From: Pyrinomonadaceae bacterium
Lineage (GTDB): Bacteria > Acidobacteriota > Blastocatellia > Pyrinomonadales > Pyrinomonadaceae
NCBI GenBank assembly: GCA_025922875.1
Contig: JAICGZ010000004.1
Location: forward strand, 1 to 59,317
Direction of reading: 5' to 3'
Length of the DNA: 59,317 nt
Every line of letters begins with the position of its first letter. Within the stretch, counting starts at the first letter, position 1. Position numbers and translations under genes: made by a program. This document shows positions 27,628 to 36,925 of the stretch, in pieces. The notes beneath the pieces were generated by a model that was not told the DNA's origin, did not search any database, and was given only the letters and a program-made list of their open reading frames with translations.

Positions 27628-30289
27628 CGAAGAGCAGATTCTCGACAAGGTTACTGCTGAGATCCGGAACGAAAAGGTAGACGACTCGGCGATATCAGCA
27701 GCGGCGGAGCGTGTTTGGGCACGCGTGGCCGCTGCCGCCGGTGAAACTCGATTCAGCTTGCCAACAGTCGAGCGGATCGAAGGGTGTGCAGATTTTCAGT
27801 CGCTGATTCCGGCGTACCTTGCAGGTAAACTTTCTGAAGCGCGTTCGCTCCTGCTCGTGGACCATACGCACGAATGCATCCCCTGTCGCAAAGCGATGAA
27901 CGAGGCACGTTCGCGACGTTCGGTCCCGATCAAACCGGCAGTTCGCCAGACGCGTTACACGATGCAACCGGCAGTTATGCGTTGGGCTATCGCTGCGGCG
28001 CTCGTGATCGGCTTTGGACTTTTGGCGGTTCCATTTGTGCAGAGGTTCTGGCCGTACGGTGACTTTGAAGCCACTGTTCAGGCCGCCGAAGGACAGGTGT
28101 TCCAGGTTGCTGACACGCACACGGCGTCAGTCAGCGCCGGAGCGAAGCTGCAAAAAGGTGAGAAGGTGCGAACGGCAAAAGACGGGCGCGCCGTGATTCA
28201 TCTGGGCGATGGTTCGTTGATCGAAATGAAAGATCGCTCGGAGTTGTACCTGACAAAGAGCGGTCAGGGAACAACGATTCACCTGGATCGCGGCAGCATC
28301 GTCGTCGAAGCAGCGAAGCAGAAAGACGGAAAACTGTTTGTTGAGACTGCTGATTCGCTTGTCTCAGTAACCGGAACCGTGTTCTCAGTGAACAATGGAA
28401 CGAAGGGTTCGAGAGTTTCGGTGATCGAAGGCGAGGTTAATCTTAATCACGCCGGCAGCGATCGCGTGCTTCGTCCCGGCGAACAGGCCACGACTAATCC
28501 GGCAATCTCTACGATTCCGGTAAAAGATGAAGTGGCGTGGAGCCGCAACGCAAATCGCTATGCGCAAGTGTTGTCAGGTCTGGCTTCGCTGAAAGCCGGC
28601 CTGAAGGGCATCCAGCAACCTGGAGTTCGCTATTCGACTCACCTGCTCGACATGATGCCCGAGAGCACAGTCGTCTACGCGGCCCTGCCGAATCTCGCTA
28701 ACTCGATTGCCGAGTCGCATCGCATTATTCAGGAGCGGATGAGTCAGAACGCTGCGCTGCGGGAGTGGTGGGAGAAAGAGCAGTCAGGCAGACGCCAGAA
28801 CATGGACCAGGTCGTCGAGACGATTCGACAGTTTGGCTCTTACCTCGGTGAGGAGATTGCAGTTTCAGTGTCCATGGACGATAAAGGTCGACCTGGCGAA
28901 CCGTTGGTGCTTGCCGATCTGAAGAACTCAGAAGGCTTCCGGCAGTTTCTCGAGCAGGAGATCGCGAAATACTCCGGCGACAAGAAAGGCGGGCCGCAGC
29001 TTCAGTTCATAGAGAATCCTGCTGCCGCCACTGCTGACCCGAATGACAAGCAGGAAAAACTCTACGTTTGGATTCAGGCGAACCTGTTTGCCGCTAGTCC
29101 CAAGTTGCAACAACTTCAGAGTCTCGCAACGGTGATGTCCGGCGGAGGTGTGAGCAGTTTCACCGCGACTCCCTTCCGCACCCGCATTGCACAGGTTTAC
29201 CAGGAAGGCGCCGGCTTAGTGGTCGCAGCCAATCTCGAAAAGGTTGTGGCGCAAACTAAATTGGAACGCGCGAAGGGGCCAGACGCTGAGAAACGCGAAA
29301 ATGCGTTGAACCAGTTGGGCATTCTCAGTGTGAAGTATTTCGTTCTCGACCAGAAGGATACGAGCGGAAAAACACACACGCAGGCTTCACTCTCCTTCAG
29401 CGATGCACAGCGCGGCATTCCTTCGTGGCTGGCCGCTCCCGGACCGATGGGCTCTCTCGAGTACATCTCACCGGACGCGAACGTTGTAGCTGCATTTGTA
29501 GTTAAGAATCCAGTGTCGCTGGTTGATGATCTACTCGGTGTGCTGGAAACGGTGTCACCGGAGTTGCGTAAGAACCTCGACAAACAGCAAGCGGATCGTG
29601 GCCTCGATATCCGTAACGATATTGCTGCGCCACTGGGTGGAGAGTTTGCTTTCGCGATTGATGGTCCGATTTTGCCGACACCTTCATGGAAACTGGTGTT
29701 TGAAGTTAACGACCCGGCGCACCTGCAGCAAACACTCGAACGTGTGGTGAATGAAGTCAACAAGCAGGCGGCGTACTTTGGCAGGTCCGGACTGGCCTGG
29801 CAAAAGGCCGACATCGGTGGCCGCACTTACTACACGCTTCGGTCACCGGACTTCGGGTTGGTGGAAGTGAACTACACCTATGCGAATGGATACCTGATCG
29901 TTGGTCCAAGCAGGGCATTGGTCGAGAGGTCTCTGACCACGCGTGAAAACGGACTGTCGTTGTTGCGCTCGGCCAAATTCACTGCGGGCTTGCCGGCGGA
30001 TGGTAACGCAAACTTTTCAGCGGTGTTCTACCACAACATTGCTGGATTGGTTCCGGCCGGACTTGCCAGCACTGCTGCGAAACTTCCGAGTGGACCGCAG
30101 GAAGCTATGAAGATGGCGTCAGACATGCCGCCAACGCTAGCCTACGCATACGCAGAAGGCGACAGCATCACGTTTGCGGCGAACACTGAAGGTGGACCAT
30201 TCGGTTTAGGACCGGCAACGCTGCTCGGAATGCCTAACGCGTTGGAGATGCAGCACATCATCCAGCGAGGCATGAGCGGCAAGAAGTAA
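27614..30289 (+). CDS. Anti-sigma factor with FecR and DUF3352-like domains
   Basis: 891 aa from ATG 27614 (GGAG upstream), overlapping the sigma gene by 14 nt. The N-terminal cytosolic part has a zinc anti-sigma signature (HTHECIPC, H-x3-C-x2-C, near residue 90). One membrane helix follows ([22 protein letters not shown]). Outside is a FecR domain ([23 protein letters not shown].., SVTGTVFSV). The remaining 550 residues look like a DUF3352-type domain ([18 protein letters not shown]...). A large periplasmic sensor fused to the sigma inhibitor; in FecR systems the outer part senses a transporter or ligand. Ligand unknown. Confidence 0.88.
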   Translation: MKSNNEEQILDKVTAEIRNEKVDDSAISAAAERVWARVAAAAGETRFSLPTVERIEGCADFQSLIPAYLAGKLSEARSLLLVDHTHECIPCRKAMNEARSRRSVPIKPAVRQTRYTMQPAVMRWAIAAALVIGFGLLAVPFVQRFWPYGDFEATVQAAEGQVFQVADTHTASVSAGAKLQKGEKVRTAKDGRAVIHLGDGSLIEMKDRSELYLTKSGQGTTIHLDRGSIVVEAAKQKDGKLFVETADSLVSVTGTVFSVNNGTKGSRVSVIEGEVNLNHAGSDRVLRPGEQATTNPAISTIPVKDEVAWSRNANRYAQVLSGLASLKAGLKGIQQPGVRYSTHLLDMMPESTVVYAALPNLANSIAESHRIIQERMSQNAALREWWEKEQSGRRQNMDQVVETIRQFGSYLGEEIAVSVSMDDKGRPGEPLVLADLKNSEGFRQFLEQEIAKYSGDKKGGPQLQFIENPAAATADPNDKQEKLYVWIQANLFAASPKLQQLQSLATVMSGGGVSSFTATPFRTRIAQVYQEGAGLVVAANLEKVVAQTKLERAKGPDAEKRENALNQLGILSVKYFVLDQKDTSGKTHTQASLSFSDAQRGIPSWLAAPGPMGSLEYISPDANVVAAFVVKNPVSLVDDLLGVLETVSPELRKNLDKQQADRGLDIRNDIAAPLGGEFAFAIDGPILPTPSWKLVFEVNDPAHLQQTLERVVNEVNKQAAYFGRSGLAWQKADIGGRTYYTLRSPDFGLVEVNYTYANGYLIVGPSRALVERSLTTRENGLSLLRSAKFTAGLPADGNANFSAVFYHNIAGLVPAGLASTAAKLPSGPQEAMKMASDMPPTLAYAYAEGDSITFAANTEGGPFGLGPATLLGMPNALEMQHIIQRGMSGKK

Positions 30290-30309
30290 ACAGGATTGAC
30301 AAGATTTGG

Positions 30310-30349
30310 ACAGGATTTACAGGATAAGAAATTATCCTGTAAATCCTGT
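30310..30349. repeat. Perfect hairpin, caggattta flavour
   Basis: An 18-bp perfect stem (ACAGGATTTACAGGATAA and complement) closed by a GAAA tetraloop, 20 nt after the anti-sigma stop. Two further copies of the unit (acaggattgacaagattt) lie just upstream. No T-run follows. Confidence 0.85.
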
Positions 30350-30380
30350 TAATTCAGTCAAACAAGAAACATCAGACATC

Positions 30381-30743
30381 ATGAAGTTAGTCGCTATCTC
30401 CCTCATCTCCTGGCTGCTCGGCTTGTCACTCATCCTGTCTCAGTTTACTGAGGTCAACGGCGCGACAGTCACGTCCCTGATCATGGCAGCGCTCCTGTTC
30501 TCGCTAGCCTATGCACCCTCTCTCTTCTGGCTTCGCCAGCGCATGGGTGGCTGCAAACCAGCACTGCTGTTTCCACTTGCTTCCGCTGTTGTACTCAACC
30601 TACCTGTGTTCCTGATCGAGATTCTTGCAATAGGCAGAACTTTAGCTGCGTCAGAAGCGTTAGCATGCATCGTGGCTTTTCTGCTTATGGGCACGGTCTT
30701 CGGACTCGGCTTCGTTTGGAATTATCAGGACAGAGCGATATAA
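30381..30743 (+). CDS. Small integral membrane protein
   Basis: 120 aa from ATG 30381; the longer track ORF starts inside the hairpin. Four hydrophobic segments are predicted, e.g. [84 protein letters not shown]. The family was not recognised. It ends 7 nt before the first ABC ATPase gene, so it is probably an accessory of that transporter operon. Confidence 0.75.
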   Translation: MKLVAISLISWLLGLSLILSQFTEVNGATVTSLIMAALLFSLAYAPSLFWLRQRMGGCKPALLFPLASAVVLNLPVFLIEILAIGRTLAASEALACIVAFLLMGTVFGLGFVWNYQDRAI

Positions 30744-30750
30744 AAAGAGT

Positions 30751-31737
30751 ATGGCACTCCCCGCTTCGGTTCCCCAGGAACCGATCACAGCTCAAACGGC
30801 TCTCATAGCGCCGCCGGTGATCGACCTTCATGGTCTCAGCGTCTCATTCGGTCGCCGGCAAATCCTTAAGAACCTTCGCGGCGACCTGCGTGGCAAAGCG
30901 ATTGGTCTGCTCGGTCCGAATGGCGCCGGCAAGACTACTCTGATTCACACGCTCCTCGGATTTCACGAGGCGTCCGCAGGCACTGCTCAAATCTTCGGAC
31001 TCGACATCCACAACGAAGCGAAACAGATCAAGTCGCTGATCGGCTATATGCCCGAGCGCGACTCGTTCATCGCCAAGATGAGCGCAGTGCACTTCGTTCG
31101 CCTGATGGGTGAGTTGTCAGGGTTACCGCCTGAAGCGGCTTTGGAGCGAGCTCACGAGGCACTCTTTTATGTCGGCCTCGGTGAGGCGCGTTATCGCCGG
31201 CTCGAAACGTACTCCCTGGGAATGAAGCAACTCGCCAAGCTCGCGCAGGCGATCGTTCATGGTCCAAAGTTGATCTTTCTCGACGAACCTACAAACGGGC
31301 TCGATCCACCGGCGCGCCTGCGCATGATCAAACTGATACGCGAGATTCGCGACAGTGGTCACGCCAACATCGTGTTGTCGTCGCACTTGTTGCTCGACGT
31401 TGAAGAGTGCTGCGACGAGATTTTGATACTTCGCGACGGCCAGATCGCCGTCTATTGCAACCTCGAGGAAGAGCGGAAGTCGAACCGCAAGTTTCTCATG
31501 CTGGAAACGCGCGGCGATCAGGACAAATTCGTTAAAGCGCTCGCAAAACTCGGTTGTGAGTATGCGTTGTCGGGCGGTAATCGTCTCAAGGTGGTATTGC
31601 AGGAGGGCATCGAGGTGCGCGACCTCTATCGTCTCGCTGCCGAAGAAGACGTGCAGATCCGGCGTCTCAGCTACAAGCGCGATTCGCTGGAAGATATCTT
31701 CCTGAAAGCGATGGAGAACGGCTATGGCGGTTTATGA
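30751..31737 (+). CDS. ABC transporter ATP-binding protein (ABC-2 type, first)
   Basis: 328 aa. Walker [10 protein letters not shown] (near 55), signature [13 protein letters not shown] (a variant of LSGGQ), Walker [13 protein letters not shown], switch His in LSSHLL. The C-terminal 90 residues form the usual extra domain of ABC-2 drug/polysaccharide exporter ATPases. It overlaps the next permease gene by 14 nt. Substrate unknown. Confidence 0.93.
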   Translation: MALPASVPQEPITAQTALIAPPVIDLHGLSVSFGRRQILKNLRGDLRGKAIGLLGPNGAGKTTLIHTLLGFHEASAGTAQIFGLDIHNEAKQIKSLIGYMPERDSFIAKMSAVHFVRLMGELSGLPPEAALERAHEALFYVGLGEARYRRLETYSLGMKQLAKLAQAIVHGPKLIFLDEPTNGLDPPARLRMIKLIREIRDSGHANIVLSSHLLLDVEECCDEILILRDGQIAVYCNLEEERKSNRKFLMLETRGDQDKFVKALAKLGCEYALSGGNRLKVVLQEGIEVRDLYRLAAEEDVQIRRLSYKRDSLEDIFLKAMENGYGGL

Positions 31738-32644
31738 ACAGACGTACAGGCGTTACACCGGCAAGCTGACTCCTGAGTGGAGCCGGTTCCTGATCATTCC
31801 GCGGCACGCGTATCGAGCGGTGTTCAATTCCAAACTGTTCACGGCGTTCTTCGTCATCTGCTTTATACCGCTACTCGTCGAAGCGATTCTGATCTACCTG
31901 CATCACAACATCAGCGCTATCGCGATCATGCAAATCGACGTCAGGGCACTCGTGCCGATCGATGCCTCGTTTTTCGAAACGTTTGTAAGCATCCAGGGCG
32001 GATTTGCTTTCTTTGTCGCGCTGCTTGTTGGACCGCCGCTTGTTTCTCGCGACCTGCGCAACAACGCTCTGCCGCTTTATCTCTGCCGTCCCTTTTCACG
32101 CACTGAATACGTCGTGGGAAAGATGTCAGTGATATTGATTCTTTTGTCGGCAATCACGTGGGTGCCTCAGTTGCTGCTCTTTCTGTTCCAGTCGTACCTG
32201 GAAGGGTTCGCGTGGTTCAGAGCAAACCTTTGGATTGCGAGCGCCATAATTATTGCCGGCATCGTTTGGATACTTCTGCTGGCGCTTCTTTCACAGACGA
32301 TATCCGCGCTGGTGAAATGGCGCGTCGTTGCTAGTGCAGCGCTGCTGGGATTGTTCTTCATTCCTTCAGTGTTTGGCGAGTTCATCAACGTCGTGTTTCA
32401 AACCCGTTGGGGAAATATCGTTAGCCTGGGCGCGTTGATGAGAAATGTGACCAAGGGACTTTTTGGCACTTTCGATCGTGTCTCGGGATCGATTCAAATC
32501 AGAGATTTCGATGACGTCGTAATCAGGGAAGTACTTTTAATGGAGCCGCCGCTTTGGGCTTCGTGGGCTGTGCTTTTCATTGTGTGCGCCGTCTGCCTTG
32601 CGTTGTTGCACTGGAAAGTTAAGGCTTACGAAGTGGTTCGTTAA
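31724..32644 (+). CDS. ABC-2 type permease (first)
   Basis: 306 aa with about six membrane helices ([20 protein letters not shown]-like start, [55 protein letters not shown]). The motif [28 protein letters not shown] is typical of ABC-2 permeases of the NatB/ABC2_membrane_3 sort. It overlaps the upstream ATPase gene and is 1 nt from the second ATPase gene. Confidence 0.88.
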   Translation: MAVYEQTYRRYTGKLTPEWSRFLIIPRHAYRAVFNSKLFTAFFVICFIPLLVEAILIYLHHNISAIAIMQIDVRALVPIDASFFETFVSIQGGFAFFVALLVGPPLVSRDLRNNALPLYLCRPFSRTEYVVGKMSVILILLSAITWVPQLLLFLFQSYLEGFAWFRANLWIASAIIIAGIVWILLLALLSQTISALVKWRVVASAALLGLFFIPSVFGEFINVVFQTRWGNIVSLGALMRNVTKGLFGTFDRVSGSIQIRDFDDVVIREVLLMEPPLWASWAVLFIVCAVCLALLHWKVKAYEVVR

Positions 32645-32645
32645 T

Positions 32646-33596
32646 ATGTCTTCTGCCGATCAATTAATCATCTTCGACAACGTCTCCAAGTTTTACGGCG
32701 AGATACTCGGAGTGAATCGCGTCAACTTGCAGATCGCGCCCGGCATTACGAGTCTTGTCGGCCCGAACGGAGCAGGGAAGTCGACGTTGATGAATTTGAT
32801 GACCGGATTGCTGCGTCCCACGCGCGGCGCGATCACGATCTTAGGCATTCCCACGGATCAGCCGGAACGACTCTTTCGCAAAGTCGGTTACTGCACGCAG
32901 TTTGACTCTTTCCCGCGAGGTATGACTGGACGCGAATTTCTCAACGCGTTCTTGCTGGTGCACGGCTACGATCGAAAACGAGCGAACGAGTTGAGCCAGG
33001 TTGCACTCGAGCGCGTCAATCTCGTAGAAGCCGCCGATCGCAAAGTTGCGGGTTACAGCAAGGGCATGCGACAACGCATCCGGCTCGCACAATCGATCGC
33101 TCACGAGCCGTCGGTGTTGATTCTCGATGAACCGCTCAACGGTCTCGATCCGATGGTGCGCGCCGAAACGATGGCGCTATTTCGTAAGCTCGCGTCGGAA
33201 GGCCTGCATCTGATTATCTCGTCACACATCCTGCACGAAGTGGACATGATGTCTGACCGGGTCGTTCTCATAAACAACGGTTACATCGTCGCTGAAGGAA
33301 ACATTCACGGCGTGCGCGACGAGATGGAAGAGCATCCGATGCAGATCCTGATCCGTTGCGATCAACCGGCAAAACTCGCTTCTTATGTTTTCGCTCAGAA
33401 TCACGTCGTTGAAGCGCGGCTTCATGACGACCGTGGCGGGCTATTTGTGAAGACACGCGACGCCGATCGGTTCTACTTGTTGTTGAATCGCGCTATTGCT
33501 GAAGGTGAATTGAATGTGGAATCGGTAGCGCCGGTCGATGATGATATGAGCGCTGTGTATCAATACTTGATCGGCACAACGGGAGGCAGTGCATGA
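32646..33596 (+). CDS. ABC transporter ATP-binding protein (ABC-2 type, second)
   Basis: 316 aa from ATG 32646; the track start lies inside the permease gene. Walker [10 protein letters not shown], signature [13 protein letters not shown], Walker [12 protein letters not shown], switch SSHILHE. More divergent from the first ATPase than a recent duplication would be. It shares a 4-nt overlap (ATGA) with the next permease gene. Confidence 0.93.
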   Translation: MSSADQLIIFDNVSKFYGEILGVNRVNLQIAPGITSLVGPNGAGKSTLMNLMTGLLRPTRGAITILGIPTDQPERLFRKVGYCTQFDSFPRGMTGREFLNAFLLVHGYDRKRANELSQVALERVNLVEAADRKVAGYSKGMRQRIRLAQSIAHEPSVLILDEPLNGLDPMVRAETMALFRKLASEGLHLIISSHILHEVDMMSDRVVLINNGYIVAEGNIHGVRDEMEEHPMQILIRCDQPAKLASYVFAQNHVVEARLHDDRGGLFVKTRDADRFYLLLNRAIAEGELNVESVAPVDDDMSAVYQYLIGTTGGSA

Positions 33597-34459
33597 GCTC
33601 TGCGGTCGAAGTAGTTTCAACCAAACCTGAGCAACAATCCTCTCAGTGGGCGCTTTGGCTCCGGCAGGTCAGCGCGATCTTCCGTCTCGAAATTCAGAAG
33701 AATTTTCTTGGCCGTCGCGCCATCCTGATCTACCTGATTGCGTTGTTGCCGCTCTTTCCGTTGTTGGTTCTGGCCGTCGTTCGCCCCCCGGGAAACGAGT
33801 GGAAAGACTTCAATACATACGGCATGATCTACGCCATTCTTTACAACGGCTTGATCCTGCGCACGGTTGTCTTTTTCGGATCCGCATGGATCTTCATGAA
33901 CCTGTTTCGCGGCGAGTTGGTCGATCGCAGTTTGCACTACTACTTTCTGAGTGCGGTGAGAAGAGAGGTGCTGGTCGTTGGCAAGTATGTTTCAGGGCTT
34001 GTGACCTCGATCGTTCTGTTCACGAGCACAACGGTCATCTCCATGCTGCTCCTTTATCTGCCGCACTTTTACTCGCAGAGCTCGCGGTACTTCACGGAGG
34101 GCCGCGGGCTTTCTCAGATTCTCACTTATGCAGGCATCACGATGCTTGCTTGTGTAGGCTATGGCGCTTTCTTCTTATTCGTCGGCCTGTTCATTCGCAA
34201 TCCGATCATTCCCGCGGTGCTGCTTTACGGTTGGGAGTGGCTGAACTTCCTTTTACCTCCATTGCTGAAAAAGATCAGCGTCATTCACTATCTCAACTCG
34301 CTGGTGCCCGTACCGATTTCCGAAGGACCGTTCGCGGTTGTTGCCGATCCCACGCCGGCATGGATCGCGATTCCGAGTATGTTGCTGGTCACAGTGGTGG
34401 TGCTTGTCCTCGCCGCCTATCGCATCCGCCACATGGAAATCCGCTACGGTAGCGACTAA
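33593..34459 (+). CDS. ABC-2 type permease (second)
   Basis: 288 aa, about six membrane helices ([81 protein letters not shown]). The start ATG overlaps the ATPase stop as ATGA. With the three genes upstream it makes an exporter of two ATPases and two permeases, either a heterotetramer or two parallel exporters. Last gene of the run. Confidence 0.88.
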   Translation: MSSAVEVVSTKPEQQSSQWALWLRQVSAIFRLEIQKNFLGRRAILIYLIALLPLFPLLVLAVVRPPGNEWKDFNTYGMIYAILYNGLILRTVVFFGSAWIFMNLFRGELVDRSLHYYFLSAVRREVLVVGKYVSGLVTSIVLFTSTTVISMLLLYLPHFYSQSSRYFTEGRGLSQILTYAGITMLACVGYGAFFLFVGLFIRNPIIPAVLLYGWEWLNFLLPPLLKKISVIHYLNSLVPVPISEGPFAVVADPTPAWIAIPSMLLVTVVVLVLAAYRIRHMEIRYGSD

Positions 34460-34473
34460 GAGGAACCTTAACC

Positions 34474-34520
34474 ACGGATTTCACGGATAAATCCGGATCA
34501 AATCCGTGTTTATCGTGTCC
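34474..34520. repeat. Repeat element, ccacggatt flavour
   Basis: Ccacggatttcacggataaa and a partly complementary arm (atccgtgtttatcgtgtcc), just after the last permease gene and before the blaI promoter. Imperfect pairing. Confidence 0.6.
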
Positions 34521-34559
34521 TAAAGTTTTAGTTGACAGCCGGCGTTTAATTACTATACT
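34520..34559 (+). promoter_or_regulatory. blaI promoter with overlapping operator
   Basis: TTGACA (34532-34537), a 16-nt spacer and TATACT (34554-34559) form a near-consensus promoter. Directly against the -35 box lies CTAAAGTTTTAG (34520-34531), a CTAA/TTAG dyad repeated at 34566. Binding here would block polymerase. Confidence 0.75.
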
Positions 34560-34564
34560 CTCCG

Positions 34565-34578
34565 CCTAAAGTCTTAGG
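34565..34578. promoter_or_regulatory. Second operator over the blaI ribosome binding site
   Basis: CCTAAAGTCTTAGG is a dyad with 5-bp arms, near-identical to the upstream CTAAAGTTTTAG and 46 bp from it centre to centre. Its right arm forms part of the AGGAG before ATG 34588. Confidence 0.7.
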
Positions 34579-34587
34579 AGACCCTCG

Positions 34588-34974
34588 ATGCCGCGCCGCA
34601 AGAGTGAGCAGATGACGCCCCTGGAGCTGGAGATCATGCAAGTGCTCTGGGACACAGGACCTGCCAACGTTCAGACTGTACAAAAGCAACTCAAACGCGA
34701 GCTGGCCTACACCACGGTCCAAACGATGCTCACCGTGCTTCACCGGAAGAACAAAGTTAAGCGTACGCTCAAAGATAAAGCCTACATCTACCGTCCGGCG
34801 GTGAGCCGCACGAAGTTTACCGGTCACGCCGTGCGTGAATTTATCGATCGGATGTTTGGCGGCTCAGCTGAAGGTCTCGTCATGAACCTACTGCAAGAGA
34901 ATCATCTGACACCGGAAAGGCTCGCGAGGCTTCATGCGCTTGTAGAAAAGGAAGAACGGGATGCTGAGAATTAG
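34588..34974 (+). CDS. blaI: BlaI/MecI/CopY family repressor
   Basis: 128 aa with the family winged helix: MTPLELEIMQVLWDTGPANVQTVQKQL and LAYTTVQTMLTVLHRKNKVKR. Members bind as dimers and are inactivated by cleavage after signalling from a BlaR1-type protease. The gene overlaps the BlaR1-like gene by 14 nt. Two matching dyads flank its own promoter, so it very likely represses itself. The target in this strain need not be a beta-lactamase; none is in the window. Confidence 0.93.
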   Translation: MPRRKSEQMTPLELEIMQVLWDTGPANVQTVQKQLKRELAYTTVQTMLTVLHRKNKVKRTLKDKAYIYRPAVSRTKFTGHAVREFIDRMFGGSAEGLVMNLLQENHLTPERLARLHALVEKEERDAEN

Positions 34975-36808
34975 CGAGTTCATCCTGAATTTTGTTTTGA
35001 ATTCGTTCTGGCAGATCGCTGTGATTTTCGCGATCGCCGCCAGCGCATCGTGGCTTTTGAGGAATGCACCGGCCCGCTATCGACATACGCTCTGGGTTGC
35101 GGCGCTCAGTGTGTCTTTGATCGCGCCGCTATTCCCGGCAAATCGCTGGATTTCTAATTTTCGAATCGCCACCCCGGACACTCGACCTGCCATTATCGCC
35201 GCGCTGAAGAATGTTGCTCCAGTAGCGAGCCAGAGCGATAAAGAAGAAGTCGCAGTCGATCATGTGGGTAGCCGTCGCTCGCAAACGATTAGCACAAGCA
35301 TTCGAACCGCATCACTTCTCGCATTTGCTTATGTGCTCTTCATCGTCTGGCGAGCGATCAGGCTTATTCGCTTCTGGAGGCGCAAGGAAAAGTTAAGTCG
35401 CACCGCAACTGACATCGGTTTATCAGAGGAAGTCGAAGCGGCCGCGAAACGTAGTCGCAGCCTTTTAGGTGTCGATAACGTGCGGATCACCAAATCCAAC
35501 CAAGCACATGTACCTTATACATTGGGTTGGCGGCGGCCGATGATTGTCCTGCCTGAAGCTTTTTGCGCAGAGACCAACGAAGGCCGGTTGCTCTCTGTTA
35601 CTGGGCACGAGATGGCCCACGTCGCGCGTCGCGATTTCCTGGTGAATTTTATTTGCGAGCTTATAGCTCTGCCGATCTCGTTTCATCCACTCACCTTTCT
35701 AGTCAAAAAGCAGATCAATCGCGCTCGGGAGCTTGCATGCGACGAACTTGTAACCAAACGCGTCCTTGCGCCGCGTGTTTATGCGCGTTCACTGCTGTGG
35801 GCAGCAGATCTTACGAGCCACTATTCGTCGCAGGCATTCATGTTGAGCATCTTTGACGCACACATCCTGGAGGAGAGAATCATGAGACTGACGAGAAACA
35901 AAAAGACCGTCGCACCGGGCATAGCGAGAGTCATCATGTTCGCGGCACTTTCGATTCTTTTCGTGTCCGTGATGTCGCTGTCGATGTTCTCGTTAGAATT
36001 GCAAACCCAGGCGCGTGCGATCGAATCGATTCAGTCGCTGAACATTCCCGCGATGCAGCATCCAGTTGCTCCCGATGTCGCAACTTCACAGTCTCCTCGT
36101 GAAACTCAGATCAACGCTCCGGGCGACGACGATCGTGCCACGACGGCGTGCGAGGCTGGCCGGCGAGGCGACGTGCAGGCAATTCCGTTGCTGATCGCGC
36201 AGCTTGGCGATGATAGTAAAACTCAATTCGTGAAATGCTGGGCCAGTCGCTGGAGTCCTGCTCTGCAAACTTTCAAACACTCCTCGCCGGGTGAGCAGGC
36301 GTCGCTTGTGCTTGCATCCTTCGGACGTCCGTCATTTGGGCCGTTATCCAACCAACTCGACAATCCAAACGCGACGGTACGGCGGAACGCAGCGTGGGCC
36401 ATCGGCGAGCTGACGAACATGCTTCCGGGCGAAAGAGCGGGTGCTGTGCCGCAACTGATTTCACTGCTTGGCGACTCTGATGAGTGGGTGCGTATGGCGT
36501 CTGCGCGTGCACTGGGAGAATTGCGCGATGAACGCGCGCTGCCGCGATTAGTCGCCACACTCGCTGACGATAACTGGCGCGTTCGCCAATTGGTCGTGTG
36601 GGCGTTGAGTGAAATGAAAGACGATCGAGCGGTGACGGCACTATGTAACGTTCTGCTGGCGGATAAGCGAGTTGAGGTACGACGCGGCGCGGCGGAAGCA
36701 TTGGGGGAGATCAGGAGTGCCGAGGCGCTTCCTTACCTCAAGCAAGCGCTGAACGACAGCGAAGTGAGCGCAAAAGCTGCATGGGCCATTTCCGAGATTG
36801 AAGGATAG
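34961..36808 (+). CDS. BlaR1-like M56 metallopeptidase with HEAT repeats
   Basis: 615 aa. N-terminal membrane helices (FWQIAVIFAIAASASWLL, YRHTLWVAALSVSLIAPLF, SLLAFAYVLFIVW) surround a cytosolic gluzincin domain with HEMAH (near 216-220) and RELACDELV supplying the third ligand. A further helix near residue 330 (VIMFAALSILFVSVMSLSMF) leads outside. Instead of the penicillin-binding sensor of BlaR1, the C-terminal 230 residues are HEAT repeats (VRRNAAWAIGEL, VRMASARALGEL, VRQLVVWALSEM, VRRGAAEALGEI). So the sensing input is probably protein-protein contact. Translationally coupled to blaI. Confidence 0.9.
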   Translation: MLRISEFILNFVLNSFWQIAVIFAIAASASWLLRNAPARYRHTLWVAALSVSLIAPLFPANRWISNFRIATPDTRPAIIAALKNVAPVASQSDKEEVAVDHVGSRRSQTISTSIRTASLLAFAYVLFIVWRAIRLIRFWRRKEKLSRTATDIGLSEEVEAAAKRSRSLLGVDNVRITKSNQAHVPYTLGWRRPMIVLPEAFCAETNEGRLLSVTGHEMAHVARRDFLVNFICELIALPISFHPLTFLVKKQINRARELACDELVTKRVLAPRVYARSLLWAADLTSHYSSQAFMLSIFDAHILEERIMRLTRNKKTVAPGIARVIMFAALSILFVSVMSLSMFSLELQTQARAIESIQSLNIPAMQHPVAPDVATSQSPRETQINAPGDDDRATTACEAGRRGDVQAIPLLIAQLGDDSKTQFVKCWASRWSPALQTFKHSSPGEQASLVLASFGRPSFGPLSNQLDNPNATVRRNAAWAIGELTNMLPGERAGAVPQLISLLGDSDEWVRMASARALGELRDERALPRLVATLADDNWRVRQLVVWALSEMKDDRAVTALCNVLLADKRVEVRRGAAEALGEIRSAEALPYLKQALNDSEVSAKAAWAISEIEG

Positions 36809-36818
36809 TTGAGAAAGT

Positions 36819-36905
36819 TTTCGCGCAAAAGCGCAAAGAAGGCAAAGACGCAAAGAGAGAATTGAATCAGGATTTACTTTGCCATCTTTGCGGCTTTGCG
36901 CGAAA
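36819..36905. repeat. Long hairpin element, cgcgcaaagg flavour
   Basis: Tttcgcgcaaaagcgcaaag.. pairs with ..cggctttgcgcgaaa over 29 bp with three mismatches. It begins 10 nt after the BlaR1-like stop and ends 20 nt before the next ATG. Confidence 0.85.
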
Positions 36906-36925
36906 TTCCTGGGAGGGCATCGCGT

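Noticed and set aside
33646-34452. Plus-strand ORF of 268 aa
   Set aside because: Out-of-frame shadow of the second ABC permease; Arg/His/Ser-rich composition.
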